A stretch of 12,221 nucleotides of DNA from Pseudomonadota bacterium (GTDB lineage: Bacteria; Pseudomonadota; Alphaproteobacteria; Rhizobiales; Xanthobacteraceae). Below, piece after piece: positions 1 through 7,042 of the stretch. The stretch's first letter is position 1. Every line of letters starts with the position of its first letter. The notes under the pieces are model-generated. The model made no database searches. It was not told the DNA's origin and saw nothing but the letters and a program-made list of their open reading frames with translations. Made by a program: the position numbers and the translations under genes. The stretch spans positions 1 to 12,221 of the forward strand of contig JAEWHT010000169.1 in assembly GCA_023387695.1 (NCBI GenBank). Direction: 5' to 3'.

Positions 1-111
1 CCGATACACTCGTCCGAGCCTAGGAAATTATCGATGCCAGTCCAAGCGGTCTGATGTCCGAATTGGATCATGAACGACAAAACTTGCGATGAGCATGTGG
101 GGATCGGGGTG

Positions 112-375
112 TCATTTAAACTCCATCAGCAGCTTTCGCGCTTCGCGGAGGAGAGCCTGTGTTTGCGTTCGCTCCTCGATCGCGTCACGTGTTGACAGTC
201 CGTGCTTTAGCGCATTTCGGTTTCCCAATGGCGCGCCCGATCCCCATGCGCCGCCGTGCATGCGGCAGCGCACCTTGCCGCGCAGCGTCGGCGCTCGGCA
301 AGGTTCACCGCTCCGCGTTTGCGCCCCGCAGCGCGGGCTCGCCTGCATCGGCCCGGTGTTGCGGGCGTGGCTCAT
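112..375 (-). CDS. Small HGGxxG-motif protein (Cys/His cluster, hypothetical)
   Basis: An 87-residue protein. A Cys/His pattern lies at residues 16-42: Cys16, Cys26, Cys37 and His40, followed by Gly-Gly. After it comes a conserved-looking stretch, GAPLGNRNALKHG at 47-59, and a short charged helix-like tail. This is the layout of the small proteins annotated as HGGxxG-motif proteins in Bradyrhizobium and relatives. The cysteines and histidine suggest a small metal-binding knuckle, which is inference. The reading frame is open upstream to 495, but the ATG at 375 is preferred: it overlaps the TGA of the upstream gene as ATGA, typical of translational coupling, and the extra upstream residues look like out-of-frame translation of that gene. 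No function is established to my knowledge. The pairing with the upstream 198-aa gene is recurrent, from memory. Confidence 0.75.
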   Translation of the reverse strand: MSHARNTGPMQASPRCGAQTRSGEPCRAPTLRGKVRCRMHGGAWGSGAPLGNRNALKHGLSTRDAIEERTQTQALLREARKLLMEFK

Positions 376-968
376 GCGGTGACGGCATCCGCGAGATGCG
401 GCTGCGCCGCGATCAGGCTGGCATGCTGTGTGAAGTTGCCGACGACGGCCTTGCCGCCATCCTGCACCGACAAATTCTGTACGGTGATCGCGCAAGCACC
501 ATTGCTGCGGTGACGGTTTAGCGCCTCCATCTGGGCCGCGAAGGTACGCGACAGCCGGGTCAGCGCGCGCGTGAGGCTTTCCTGCTGCGTCACGTCGTTC
601 GTGCAGGCGAGGCGACAGGCACAGCGCATTGTCGCGAGCTGAATGCTCACCATCTGCGACGCCAGCATGGCTTCCAGCGAATCCCTTGGTGCGATGCTCT
701 TCAGCGTCGACACCATGAAGGAGAGATTGCCCGGGTCCGGCCTGCGCCTAACCGCGCTGGCTTTCACCAGCTGGCTCAAGAGGCCATGCAGCGCGTCGCG
801 ATCGAAAAGGCCGAGCGCCTCGGCCAGCAGGGCCTCGCCGGTTTGGGGATCGGGATGGTCGATCACGATTTTCTTACGGCGGAGTTTGACCTTGGGGCTC
901 GCGATGATCGCGGCACGATCGTTGGTTGCGAGGGGCATCGTTTCGGTGTTTGTCATAGATGTGGTCAT
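372..968 (-). CDS. Conserved hypothetical protein, partner of the HGGxxG protein
   Basis: A 198-residue soluble protein with no signal peptide or membrane segment. A basic N-terminal patch (KLRRKKIVIDHPDP, 28-41) precedes a helical central part rich in Ala, Leu and Met. The C-terminal segment contains the ITVQNLSVQDGGKAVVGN stretch (about 163-180), a beta-like element I recognise from a family common in Bradyrhizobium and Rhodopseudomonas. In that family, as I recall, longer members carry an N-terminal Gly/Arg-rich DUF5681-type segment, which is absent here. The gene lies directly upstream of the HGGxxG gene with a 4-nt ATGA overlap, so the two are probably translated together. The ATG at 968 has only a weak purine stretch upstream, and the in-frame ATG at 956 is an alternative. 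Function is unknown. The cassette looks like accessory DNA next to, but separate from, the transporter operon. Confidence 0.75.
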   Translation of the reverse strand: MTTSMTNTETMPLATNDRAAIIASPKVKLRRKKIVIDHPDPQTGEALLAEALGLFDRDALHGLLSQLVKASAVRRRPDPGNLSFMVSTLKSIAPRDSLEAMLASQMVSIQLATMRCACRLACTNDVTQQESLTRALTRLSRTFAAQMEALNRHRSNGACAITVQNLSVQDGGKAVVGNFTQHASLIAAQPHLADAVTA

Positions 969-1249
969 GCGTTGTGTTCTTATACGCAGGCGCGCGAGAT
1001 CGCTCCGCGCCTGCGGCGGTTGAGATTTTTGAGATGTCGATGAAGAGCTTACGCGCAGTCAGGTCGAGGCGCGCCCGGGAGCGGGCGAGGCGTGGACACT
1101 GGCGATTTCTGCGATGATGCCATCCTGCACCTGTTTTGCCCGACGTGTCAAACGGAGTTTCTGGAATTCCGCAAGAAGGGCGCCTGTGCCGACTGGCGCC
1201 GGCTACTGTGCATGGGGTTGTTTTCGCGTTTTGTAGGGATGGGGCCGCC
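969..1249. other. Intergenic gap, possible dispersed repeat
   Basis: This 281-nt stretch separates the end of the transporter operon from the accessory cassette. No convincing gene is seen on either strand. The part from about 1090 to 1245 recalls an intergenic sequence that I associate with many Bradyrhizobium loci (for example the words CTGTTTTGCCCGACG at 1130-1144 and CATGGGGTTGTTTTCGCG at 1211-1228). This is memory, not a search. It holds a small possible hairpin, two GGCGCC blocks at 1179-1184 and 1195-1200, with no T-run, so no terminator is claimed. Confidence 0.4.
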
Positions 1250-3790
1250 TTACAGCCACAGGATTTGCTTGCGATAGCCGAGATCGTTGAGCAGCGGCGC
1301 CGCCGGTCCCTGGTGGAACACGGCGCCGCGCTCCAGCGCGAAGACGCGGTCGGCGAGCGCCAGCACGAGGTCGAGATTGTGCTCGACGATCACGATCGAC
1401 ATGTGGCGGCGGAGCTGGTCGAACACCTTGAACAGCTCGAGCGTCACCGCCGGCGCGAGGCCCTCGAAGGGCTCGTCGAGCAAGAGGAGACGCACATTGC
1501 CCGACATCGCACGCGCCACTGCGACCATCTGTTGCTCGCCGCCGGAGAGATAATCGGCCGCGATGTTCATCCGCTCCTTCAGGCGCGGGAAGTAATTTAA
1601 GATCTGCTCCTCGTCCCAGACCACGCCGTCGCTGCCGTCGGTCTTGCGCGCGAGCCGCCCGAGCGCGAGGTTTTCGCGCACGGTCATGCCGGCGAACAAC
1701 CCGCGGCCCTGGGGCACGTAGCCGATGCCGCGGCGGGCGATATCGGGGGCGGCAAGTTTTGCGATATCATCGCCGCGATAGCCGATGCTGCCGGATGCCG
1801 CCGGAACGAGACCGGCGATGGTTTTCAGCAGCGTCGATTTGCCCGCGCCGTTGCGGCCGAGCAGCGCGACGATCTCGCCCTCGCGCACATCGAGCGCGGC
1901 GTCGTTGAGGATGTGGCTCTTGCCGTAGAAGGTGTTGACGCCTTCGAGACGCAGCATGGTTAGGTGGTCGCCCGCGTCGACGCCGCTGCGCCGGTGCTCG
2001 ACAGCGGGAATGCCCTTGCCGGTGTAGATCTCCTGCACCCGCAGATCGGCCCTGACAGCGCTGGGGCAATCGGACATCAGCACCTCGCCCTGATTCATCA
2101 CGGTGACGACTTGCGAGAAGCCGAGCACGCGGTCGATGTCGTGCTCGACGATCAGCACGGGAATGTTGGCCGCGATGTTCTTGACCAGATTGGACACCCG
2201 CTCGCGTTCGGCGGCGGCGAGCCCCGCGAGCGGTTCGTCGAGCAGCAGCACCTGCGGCTTGGAGCCGAGTGCGATGCCGAGATCGACCAGCCGCTGCCCG
2301 CCATAGGAGAGTTCGCCGCCCTCGATCTCCTCGATACCTTCGAGGCCGAGGAATTTGACCAGCGCGGCGGTCTCGGCGTGGATATCCCTGTAGGCGTCGA
2401 TGTCGTTCCAGATATTGAAGCGCATCGCCCGCCGCGCTTGCAGCGACAGGCGGAGGTTCTCGTAGATCGACAGCCCGCGAAACAAATTGGTGATCTGGAA
2501 CGAGCGCGCCAACCCTTGATGGCAGATCAGGTTCGCGGGCACGCCGGCGATGTCGCGCCCCTGCAGTCGGATCGTGCCTTGATCGGGTGCGTAGAGCCCG
2601 GAGACCAGATTGAACAGCGTAGTCTTGCCGGCGCCGTTCGGCCCGATCAGCGCATGGATCTCGCCGGCGGCGACTGTAAGGCTCGCGTTCTCCACAGCGC
2701 GGATGCCGCCGAACTTTCGCGAGACGCCGCTGACCTCGAGCACAGTGCCCTTCAACGCTTCAGGCCGTAGGAACTCCGGCAGCGGCAGGCCTTCATAGAT
2801 CTTGCGCCGGCTCATCGCGGCCGTCTCCTCCGCAGGCGGATGAAGACGCCGCATGATCAGCGCGCCGATGCCGACGAGGCCGCCGGGCGAATACATCACG
2901 AAGGCCACAAAGGTGAGTCCGAACCAGAACAGCCAGTCCGACGTCCAGATCGAGAACAGTTCGCGGAACAGAATGAAGAACACCGCGCCGAGCGCCGGGC
3001 CCAAGAGGCTGCGCATGCCGCCGATCACGACCATCGCCAGCAGCTCGCCCGCGAAGGGCACCGAGACGGCTTCCGCGGAGACGAGATAGTTCAGGAACGC
3101 GATCAGCGCGCCGGCCAGGCCCGTGACGACCGCGGAGATCACGAACACCGCAAGCTTGTAGCGCTCGACGGGATAGCCCTGAAAGCTCGCGCGCAGCTGG
3201 TTCTCGCGGATCGCCACCAGCACATGCCCGAACGGTGAGCGCACCAGGCGCATCAGCACGTAGAGCACGGCAAGCGAGATGATTGCGACCACGATGTAAT
3301 AGCTGAGCGCGCCGTCGAAGCTGACGGCGCCGATGCCGCCGCGCTTCAGCCCGCCGAGCCCGTCCTCGCCGCCGGTGAGGCTGGTCCAGCGGAAAGCGGT
3401 CGTGTAGACCAGCGCGGCCAGCGCCAGCGTCAGCAGCGAGAAATAGACCCCGCGCCGGCGCAGGATCAGCGTTCCGATCACGGTTGATGCGATCGCGACG
3501 ACGACCATCGATCCCAGCAGCGGCAGCCAGATCTGATCAGGGAAGAAGCGCAGCTGGATCAGGCCGGCTGCATAGGCGCCGACGCCGAACCAGGCGCTGT
3601 GCCCGAACGAGACGAGGCCGGTATAGCCGATGCAGAGATTGAGCCCCATCGCCGCGATGGCAAGGCCGAGCATCCAGGTGCCGGTGTTGAGCGACAGGCC
3701 GAGCGTGCGCAGCAGGAACGGCAGCGCGATGACCGCGACCGCTGCGATCAACAGTGGTCTTAGTCTGTCGATGGTCGAGGCGTTCCTCAT
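1250..3790 (-). CDS. Fused branched-chain amino acid-type ABC transporter: LivM permease + LivG ATPase + LivF ATPase
   Basis: A single 846-residue frame carries three subunits that are usually separate. Residues 1-320 are a LivM-type inner-membrane permease with about eight or more hydrophobic segments, a GYTGLVSFGHSAWFGVGAY block (55-73), a cytoplasmic coupling loop near 185-206 and YSPGGLVG at 300-307. Residues 350-592 are a LivG-type ATPase: Walker A GPNGAGKT (383-390), signature LSYGGQ (494-499), Walker B LLLDEP (515-520) and H-loop His550. Residues 612-846 are a LivF-type ATPase: Walker A GRNGAGKS (645-652), signature LSGGEQ (748-753), Walker B LLLDEP (769-774) and His804. All catalytic motifs are intact, so both ATPase sites should work. 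The ATG overlaps the livH stop as ATGA. In-frame ATGs sit at the old LivG (2815) and LivF (1957) starts, the first with a strong Shine-Dalgarno. The ligand is probably a small acid of unknown identity. Confidence 0.95.
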   Translation of the reverse strand: MRNASTIDRLRPLLIAAVAVIALPFLLRTLGLSLNTGTWMLGLAIAAMGLNLCIGYTGLVSFGHSAWFGVGAYAAGLIQLRFFPDQIWLPLLGSMVVVAIASTVIGTLILRRRGVYFSLLTLALAALVYTTAFRWTSLTGGEDGLGGLKRGGIGAVSFDGALSYYIVVAIISLAVLYVLMRLVRSPFGHVLVAIRENQLRASFQGYPVERYKLAVFVISAVVTGLAGALIAFLNYLVSAEAVSVPFAGELLAMVVIGGMRSLLGPALGAVFFILFRELFSIWTSDWLFWFGLTFVAFVMYSPGGLVGIGALIMRRLHPPAEETAAMSRRKIYEGLPLPEFLRPEALKGTVLEVSGVSRKFGGIRAVENASLTVAAGEIHALIGPNGAGKTTLFNLVSGLYAPDQGTIRLQGRDIAGVPANLICHQGLARSFQITNLFRGLSIYENLRLSLQARRAMRFNIWNDIDAYRDIHAETAALVKFLGLEGIEEIEGGELSYGGQRLVDLGIALGSKPQVLLLDEPLAGLAAAERERVSNLVKNIAANIPVLIVEHDIDRVLGFSQVVTVMNQGEVLMSDCPSAVRADLRVQEIYTGKGIPAVEHRRSGVDAGDHLTMLRLEGVNTFYGKSHILNDAALDVREGEIVALLGRNGAGKSTLLKTIAGLVPAASGSIGYRGDDIAKLAAPDIARRGIGYVPQGRGLFAGMTVRENLALGRLARKTDGSDGVVWDEEQILNYFPRLKERMNIAADYLSGGEQQMVAVARAMSGNVRLLLLDEPFEGLAPAVTLELFKVFDQLRRHMSIVIVEHNLDLVLALADRVFALERGAVFHQGPAAPLLNDLGYRKQILWL
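2824..2831 (-). promoter_or_regulatory. Internal Shine-Dalgarno before the LivG part of the fusion
   Basis: On the minus strand GGAGGAGA occupies 2831-2824, with 8 nt before an in-frame ATG at 2815-2813 (residue Met326 of the fusion). Sequence and spacing are as good as the ribosome binding sites of independent genes in this window, such as the binding-protein gene. It also encodes Glu-Glu in the linker, so it could be coincidental. If used, it would yield a separate 521-residue LivG-LivF protein. Confidence 0.5.
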
Positions 3791-4662
3791 TCGAACTTCT
3801 CGATGCGTTCGCCGAGCAGGCCGCGCGGCCGCACCAGCAGCACCACGAACATCAGGATGTAAATCGAGGCCTCTCCGGCCGCGGGCTCGAAGTGAATGGC
3901 GATACCGCGGACCACGCCGACGAGGAGCGCCGCGATGACCACGCCCCAGAAGCTGCCGAGCCCGCCGATCACGTCCACAACGAAGGCGACGGTCATGATC
4001 TCGGCACCCATCGCCGGGTGCACTGTCGTGATCGGTGCGAAGAACGCGCCGCCGAGGGCGGCAAGCCCGACACCGAGCATGACGATCGCGGTCATGTAAG
4101 GCTGCAGGCGAATGCCGAGCGCCGCGACCATGTCCGGCCGCTGGATGCCGGCGCGCACCACGCGTCCGAACGAGGTCTTGTTTAGCAGCAGCCAGATGCC
4201 GAGCAGGATTACCGCCACCACGCCCAGGATCAGCAGGCGATAGCGCGAGAACAGGAAGTCGCCGACGATGACCGAACCGCGAAAGCTTTGCGGGATCTCG
4301 GTCGAAACCGGCGCCGCGCCCCAGATCATGCGGATCGCCTGCTCCGCAACCATCGCAAGACCGAAAGTCACGAGCAGACTCAGAATCGGATCAGCCGTGT
4401 AGAAGCGCCGCAGGATGAAGCGCTCGAAGAGAATGCCGAGCAGGGCCACTGCGAACGGCGAGATTACGACGGATGGCCCGAAGCCGAGCCGTGTGGTCAG
4501 CTCGACGCAGATGTAAGCGCCGAGCGCATAGAAGGCACCATGCGCGAGGTTGACGATGCCGCCGACCGAGAAGATCAGCGAAAGCCCGAGCGCGATGAGC
4601 AGATAATAGCCTCCGAGCACGAGGCCATTCACCACCTGTTCCAGCAAGAACTCGAACTGCAT
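3787..4662 (-). CDS. livH: LivH-type ABC transporter permease
   Basis: A 291-residue integral inner-membrane protein of the LivH family (branched-chain amino acid-type importers), at the family's usual length. It is almost wholly hydrophobic with around eight membrane segments. Family landmarks are VNLAHGAFYALGAY (37-50), a cytoplasmic coupling loop GRVVRAGIQRPDMVAALGI (166-184), DVIGGLGSFWG (230-240) and a terminal RPRGLLGE (278-285). It should pair with the LivM part of the next gene to form the translocation pore. The start has AAGGA about 7 nt upstream. The gene begins 27 nt after the binding-protein stop and ends in an ATGA overlap with the fused livMGF gene, indicating one operon. The symbol denotes family membership; the real ligand is unknown. 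Confidence 0.93.
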   Translation of the reverse strand: MQFEFLLEQVVNGLVLGGYYLLIALGLSLIFSVGGIVNLAHGAFYALGAYICVELTTRLGFGPSVVISPFAVALLGILFERFILRRFYTADPILSLLVTFGLAMVAEQAIRMIWGAAPVSTEIPQSFRGSVIVGDFLFSRYRLLILGVVAVILLGIWLLLNKTSFGRVVRAGIQRPDMVAALGIRLQPYMTAIVMLGVGLAALGGAFFAPITTVHPAMGAEIMTVAFVVDVIGGLGSFWGVVIAALLVGVVRGIAIHFEPAAGEASIYILMFVVLLVRPRGLLGERIEKFE

Positions 4663-4689
4663 GTTGCGTCCTTGCCGCGCGCAGGCGCG

Positions 4690-5934
4690 TCAGGCCTTCA
4701 TCTCGCAGGGGTTTTGCTCTTTGGTCGGGTAGATCGTCTCCAGTGGATCGTTCGCCGCCGGCACGGCATCGCCGAGCACCAGCATGTCCCACTGGTCCTT
4801 CATCTGGTCTTTCGGCTTCACCGTGAACGGATAGGCTTCCTGCACCAGCTGGTGGTCCCAGGAACGGAAGTACGCCTTGCGCGCCTTGCCGATGTCGAAC
4901 TGTGCCTGCTTCTCGAAATACGCGATCAACTCCCCGCTATCGGTCGACTTCGTGGTGTTGATCGCTTCCGCCAGCAGCTTCAGCGTGACGTAGTCGATCC
5001 AGGCGTGGTTCTCCGGCGGCTTGCCGTACTTCTTGCTGAAGGCCGCGACGAAGGCCTGCGACATCGGATTTTGCAGCGTGTGATACCAGACGGTTGGCCA
5101 GGTGCCGCTGAGATTGCCTGCGCCCGCCGCCCAGGCATCGCCGGTGTTAAGGTTGAATCCGACCAGCGGATAGGGGAAGCCGAATTCGGCATATTGCTTG
5201 ACGAGATTGGTGACCTGGTTGCCGGCGAGGTTGCAGCAGACCACGTCGGGCTTTGCCTGCCGCACCTTCAGCAGATACGGGCTGAAGTCGGTGACGTCGG
5301 TTGCGATCAATTCGTCGCCGATCAGATTGGCATCATGCGCGCCGAAGAATACTTTCGCGGCCTTCAGGAGGTCGTGACCGAAAATGTAGTCGGCCGTGAG
5401 CGTGAAGAACTTCTTGCCCTTCACCATGCCCTTTTGCGACAGCGCGGTGCCGACCGCGTTCACCATCACGGTGTTCGGGATGTCGCAGTGGAACGAGTAT
5501 TTGTTGCAGCTCTTGCCGCGCAGCGCGTCCGAGCGCGCGCCGGTCGAGAAGAACACCTTCTTGTTGCGCTCGGCCACTTGCATGATGGTGAGCGAGGACG
5601 CCGATGAGATCTCACCGAGCAGCACCACCGCGCCGTCCTGCTCCAGCATGCGCTGGGCCTTGGTCGCGGCGGTCGCCGGGTTGATCGAGTCTTCGGAGAG
5701 CAGGTCGATCTGCTTGCCCATGATGCCGCCGGACGCGTTGATCTCTTCGGCCGCGAGCTTAACGCCCAGCTGCGCGTAGACGCCGATCACGCCGAGAAAG
5801 CCGGTGAGCGGCGTCAGGTGCCCGATCCGGATCTTCTCAGGCTCGGCCCTGACGATAGCGGGAAACCCGAACGCGGCCGCGCCTGCAAAAGCTGCGCCCG
5901 CGCGCAACACCGTCCGTCGTGGGTAGCGGATCAT
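4690..5934 (-). CDS. Periplasmic substrate-binding protein of the Liv-type ABC importer
   Basis: A 414-residue type I periplasmic binding protein (LivK/Peripla_BP_6-like). The N-terminus carries an arginine pair in PRRTVLRAGAA (5-15), a hydrophobic stretch and a likely cleavage after IVRA (residue 30). The RRTVL pattern resembles a twin-arginine (Tat) export signal, although a Sec signal is possible. The mature protein starts with EKIRIGHLTPLTG and contains the usual N-lobe ligand loop (GEISSASSLTIMQVAER, 107-123) and a GFNLNTGDAWAAGAG segment in the second half. Cys143 and Cys150 could form a disulfide. The frame stays open to 5973, but the ATG at 5934 is chosen because GGAGGAG lies 6 nt upstream. 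It is first in the transporter operon, before livH and livMGF. Such proteins bind amino acids, amides or aromatic acids; the ligand cannot be told here. Confidence 0.92.
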   Translation of the reverse strand: MIRYPRRTVLRAGAAFAGAAAFGFPAIVRAEPEKIRIGHLTPLTGFLGVIGVYAQLGVKLAAEEINASGGIMGKQIDLLSEDSINPATAATKAQRMLEQDGAVVLLGEISSASSLTIMQVAERNKKVFFSTGARSDALRGKSCNKYSFHCDIPNTVMVNAVGTALSQKGMVKGKKFFTLTADYIFGHDLLKAAKVFFGAHDANLIGDELIATDVTDFSPYLLKVRQAKPDVVCCNLAGNQVTNLVKQYAEFGFPYPLVGFNLNTGDAWAAGAGNLSGTWPTVWYHTLQNPMSQAFVAAFSKKYGKPPENHAWIDYVTLKLLAEAINTTKSTDSGELIAYFEKQAQFDIGKARKAYFRSWDHQLVQEAYPFTVKPKDQMKDQWDMLVLGDAVPAANDPLETIYPTKEQNPCEMKA

Positions 5935-5940
5935 GTCTGT

Positions 5941-5947
5941 CTCCTCC
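5941..5947 (-). promoter_or_regulatory. Shine-Dalgarno that fixes the binding-protein start
   Basis: On the minus strand GGAGGAG (5947-5941) is separated by 6 nt from the ATG at 5934. This strongly favours that ATG over the in-frame upstream start at 5973, which would add 13 residues in front of the signal peptide. Confidence 0.75.
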
Positions 5948-5974
5948 GGGGTGCATCGCCTGCCTCCCTTCAAA

Positions 5975-5988
5975 ACCGGTTATCCGGT
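5975..5988. promoter_or_regulatory. Inverted repeat in the transporter-operon leader (possible operator)
   Basis: ACCGG-TTAT-CCGGT is a perfect 5-bp inverted repeat with a 4-nt spacer. It lies about 30 nt downstream of the predicted transcription start and 40 nt upstream of the binding-protein ATG. Its centre is 64 bp from that of the palindrome over the -35 box. It is a candidate second site for the adjacent IclR regulator, by inference from position and symmetry only. Confidence 0.4.
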
Positions 5989-6019
5989 ATTGTGAGAGAG
6001 CTTTTTTTAATGCTGGAGG

Positions 6020-6048
6020 ATAATCGCGAGCGTCATCGCCGGTGTCAA
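6020..6048 (-). promoter_or_regulatory. Sigma-70-like promoter of the transporter operon
   Basis: On the minus strand a perfect -35 hexamer TTGACA (6048-6043) is followed by a 17-nt spacer and GATTAT (6025-6020), which matches four of six -10 positions. The predicted transcript would start near 6013, giving a leader of about 80 nt before the binding-protein ATG. The promoter lies between iclR and the transporter genes, so the operon can be expressed independently of iclR. Confidence 0.6.
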
Positions 6049-6053
6049 CCGGC
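6038..6053. promoter_or_regulatory. Perfect 16-bp palindrome over the -35 box (candidate operator)
   Basis: GCCGGT-GTCA-ACCGGC is a perfect 6-bp inverted repeat with a 4-nt spacer. The TTGACA -35 hexamer occupies its centre, so a bound dimer would compete with RNA polymerase. It lies 23 nt past the iclR stop. It could instead be a hairpin at the end of the iclR transcript, but no T-run follows on the minus strand, which argues against an intrinsic terminator. Confidence 0.5.
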
Positions 6054-6076
6054 AAAATCGCCGCCTGGGTTGCGAC

Positions 6077-6988
6077 CTAGACTTTCTGTGTAAGCGCCTT
6101 GTGCGCCCGGTCCTTGGCGCCGAACTCGACCGACAGGCGGTCGGCGGCGGCCTGCACCACCTGCGCGCCGGCGTGCAGCGCCTGGTTCGACAAACGCCAG
6201 ATCGGGCCGGAAATGCCGAGCGCGCCGATGACTTGTCCAGTAAAATCGGTCACGGGCACGGCGACGCAGCGCACTTCCGGATTGAACTCGCCGTCGTCGA
6301 AGGCAACGCCGGTGCGCTGCACCTCGGCGATCTCGCGCATCAGAGCTCCGACATCGCTGATCGACTTTGGCGTCGATGGTTTCAGCTCCACGCGATCGAT
6401 GAAGCGCTTCAACTGTTCGGGGCGCAGCGAAGCCAGAATGATCTTGCCGAGCGCCGTGCAATGGGCCGGCCGCACCACGCCGACGCGATCGGTGAGTTGG
6501 AATGCACCGGGCCCGCTGGTGCGCGCGATGACGACCACAGCATCGCCCATTCGTACGGCAAAATGCCCGCTTTCGCCGGTTTCGCGCGACAGTTCCTCCA
6601 GCACGGGCGTAGCGACATTGACCATCTCGATCTCGTCAAGCGCGCTGGCTGCCAGCGCAAACAAGGGACGGCCGATGCGGTAGCGCTTGTTGTCCTTTTC
6701 CTGGCGAAGGTAGCCGAGCGAGACCAGCGTCTTGGCAAGATGAAACGTGGTGGAGTTGTGCAGGCCGACCAGCTTGCTCAGCTCGGCAAGGCCGATACCC
6801 TCACGATGGCGCGCCACCTCTTCCAGGATCGAGAAAGCACGCCCAAGCGACTGCACACCGCCGCCGCGCTGCTTGTCCTCGGCCTCATCGTCTCCATCGG
6901 CCCTGGGGGCGGGGACCAGTTTGGCAATCGCGGCCTTGCGTGGGCTTGCAGGCTTCTCGCCGGTGGTTGGCTTGGTACGCGATCTCAA
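6077..6988 (-). CDS. IclR-family transcriptional regulator
   Basis: About 303 residues. A basic, Ala/Pro-rich and probably disordered N-terminus of some 40 residues precedes an IclR winged helix-turn-helix (about 46-106; GGVQSLGRAFSILEEV opens it, with recognition-helix region LHNSTTFHLAKTL). The effector domain (about 122-295) shows the family landmarks AHCTALGKIILAS, GVAFDDGEFNPEVRCVAVPV and ALGISGP. IclR proteins act as dimers or tetramers that bind small metabolites and repress or activate neighbouring catabolic genes. The gene lies between, and divergent from, the ThDP operon, upstream of the transporter operon, so it likely controls one or both. Start choice: the TTG at 6988 has GAGGGAG about 8 nt upstream, whereas the GTG at 7042 has no visible Shine-Dalgarno. 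If the GTG is used the protein is 321 residues. Confidence 0.9.
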   Translation of the reverse strand: MRSRTKPTTGEKPASPRKAAIAKLVPAPRADGDDEAEDKQRGGGVQSLGRAFSILEEVARHREGIGLAELSKLVGLHNSTTFHLAKTLVSLGYLRQEKDNKRYRIGRPLFALAASALDEIEMVNVATPVLEELSRETGESGHFAVRMGDAVVVIARTSGPGAFQLTDRVGVVRPAHCTALGKIILASLRPEQLKRFIDRVELKPSTPKSISDVGALMREIAEVQRTGVAFDDGEFNPEVRCVAVPVTDFTGQVIGALGISGPIWRLSNQALHAGAQVVQAAADRLSVEFGAKDRAHKALTQKV

Positions 6989-7042
6989 GGACTGGGCTCC
7001 CTCGGGTGAATCGATATGGCTCGGTTCTTGCGACAGTAGCAC

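Noticed and set aside
1179..1200. Possible hairpin of two GGCGCC blocks as terminator of the transporter operon.
   Set aside because: Six-bp stem with a 10-nt loop and no T-run on the minus strand; short GC-rich palindromes are expected by chance here.
1092..1277. A 61-codon plus-strand frame with a CPTC pair suggesting a zinc ribbon.
   Set aside because: Only one Cys pair, no good ribosome binding site, overlaps the livMGF end and lies in the repeat-like gap.
1964..2770. A 268-codon plus-strand frame opposite the LivG part of the fusion.
   Set aside because: Antisense shadow; the opposite strand encodes complete ATPase motifs.
4288..5607. A 439-codon plus-strand frame opposite livH and the binding-protein gene.
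   Set aside because: Arg/His/Glu-rich composition typical of antisense frames; it crosses two well-supported genes and has no domain.
6038..6053. Reading the 16-bp palindrome as an intrinsic terminator of iclR.
   Set aside because: No T-run follows on the minus strand and the repeat is centred on a perfect -35 hexamer, so an operator is more likely.
6101..7009. A 302-codon plus-strand frame opposite iclR.
   Set aside because: Antisense shadow of a clear IclR gene; no motif or ribosome binding site.
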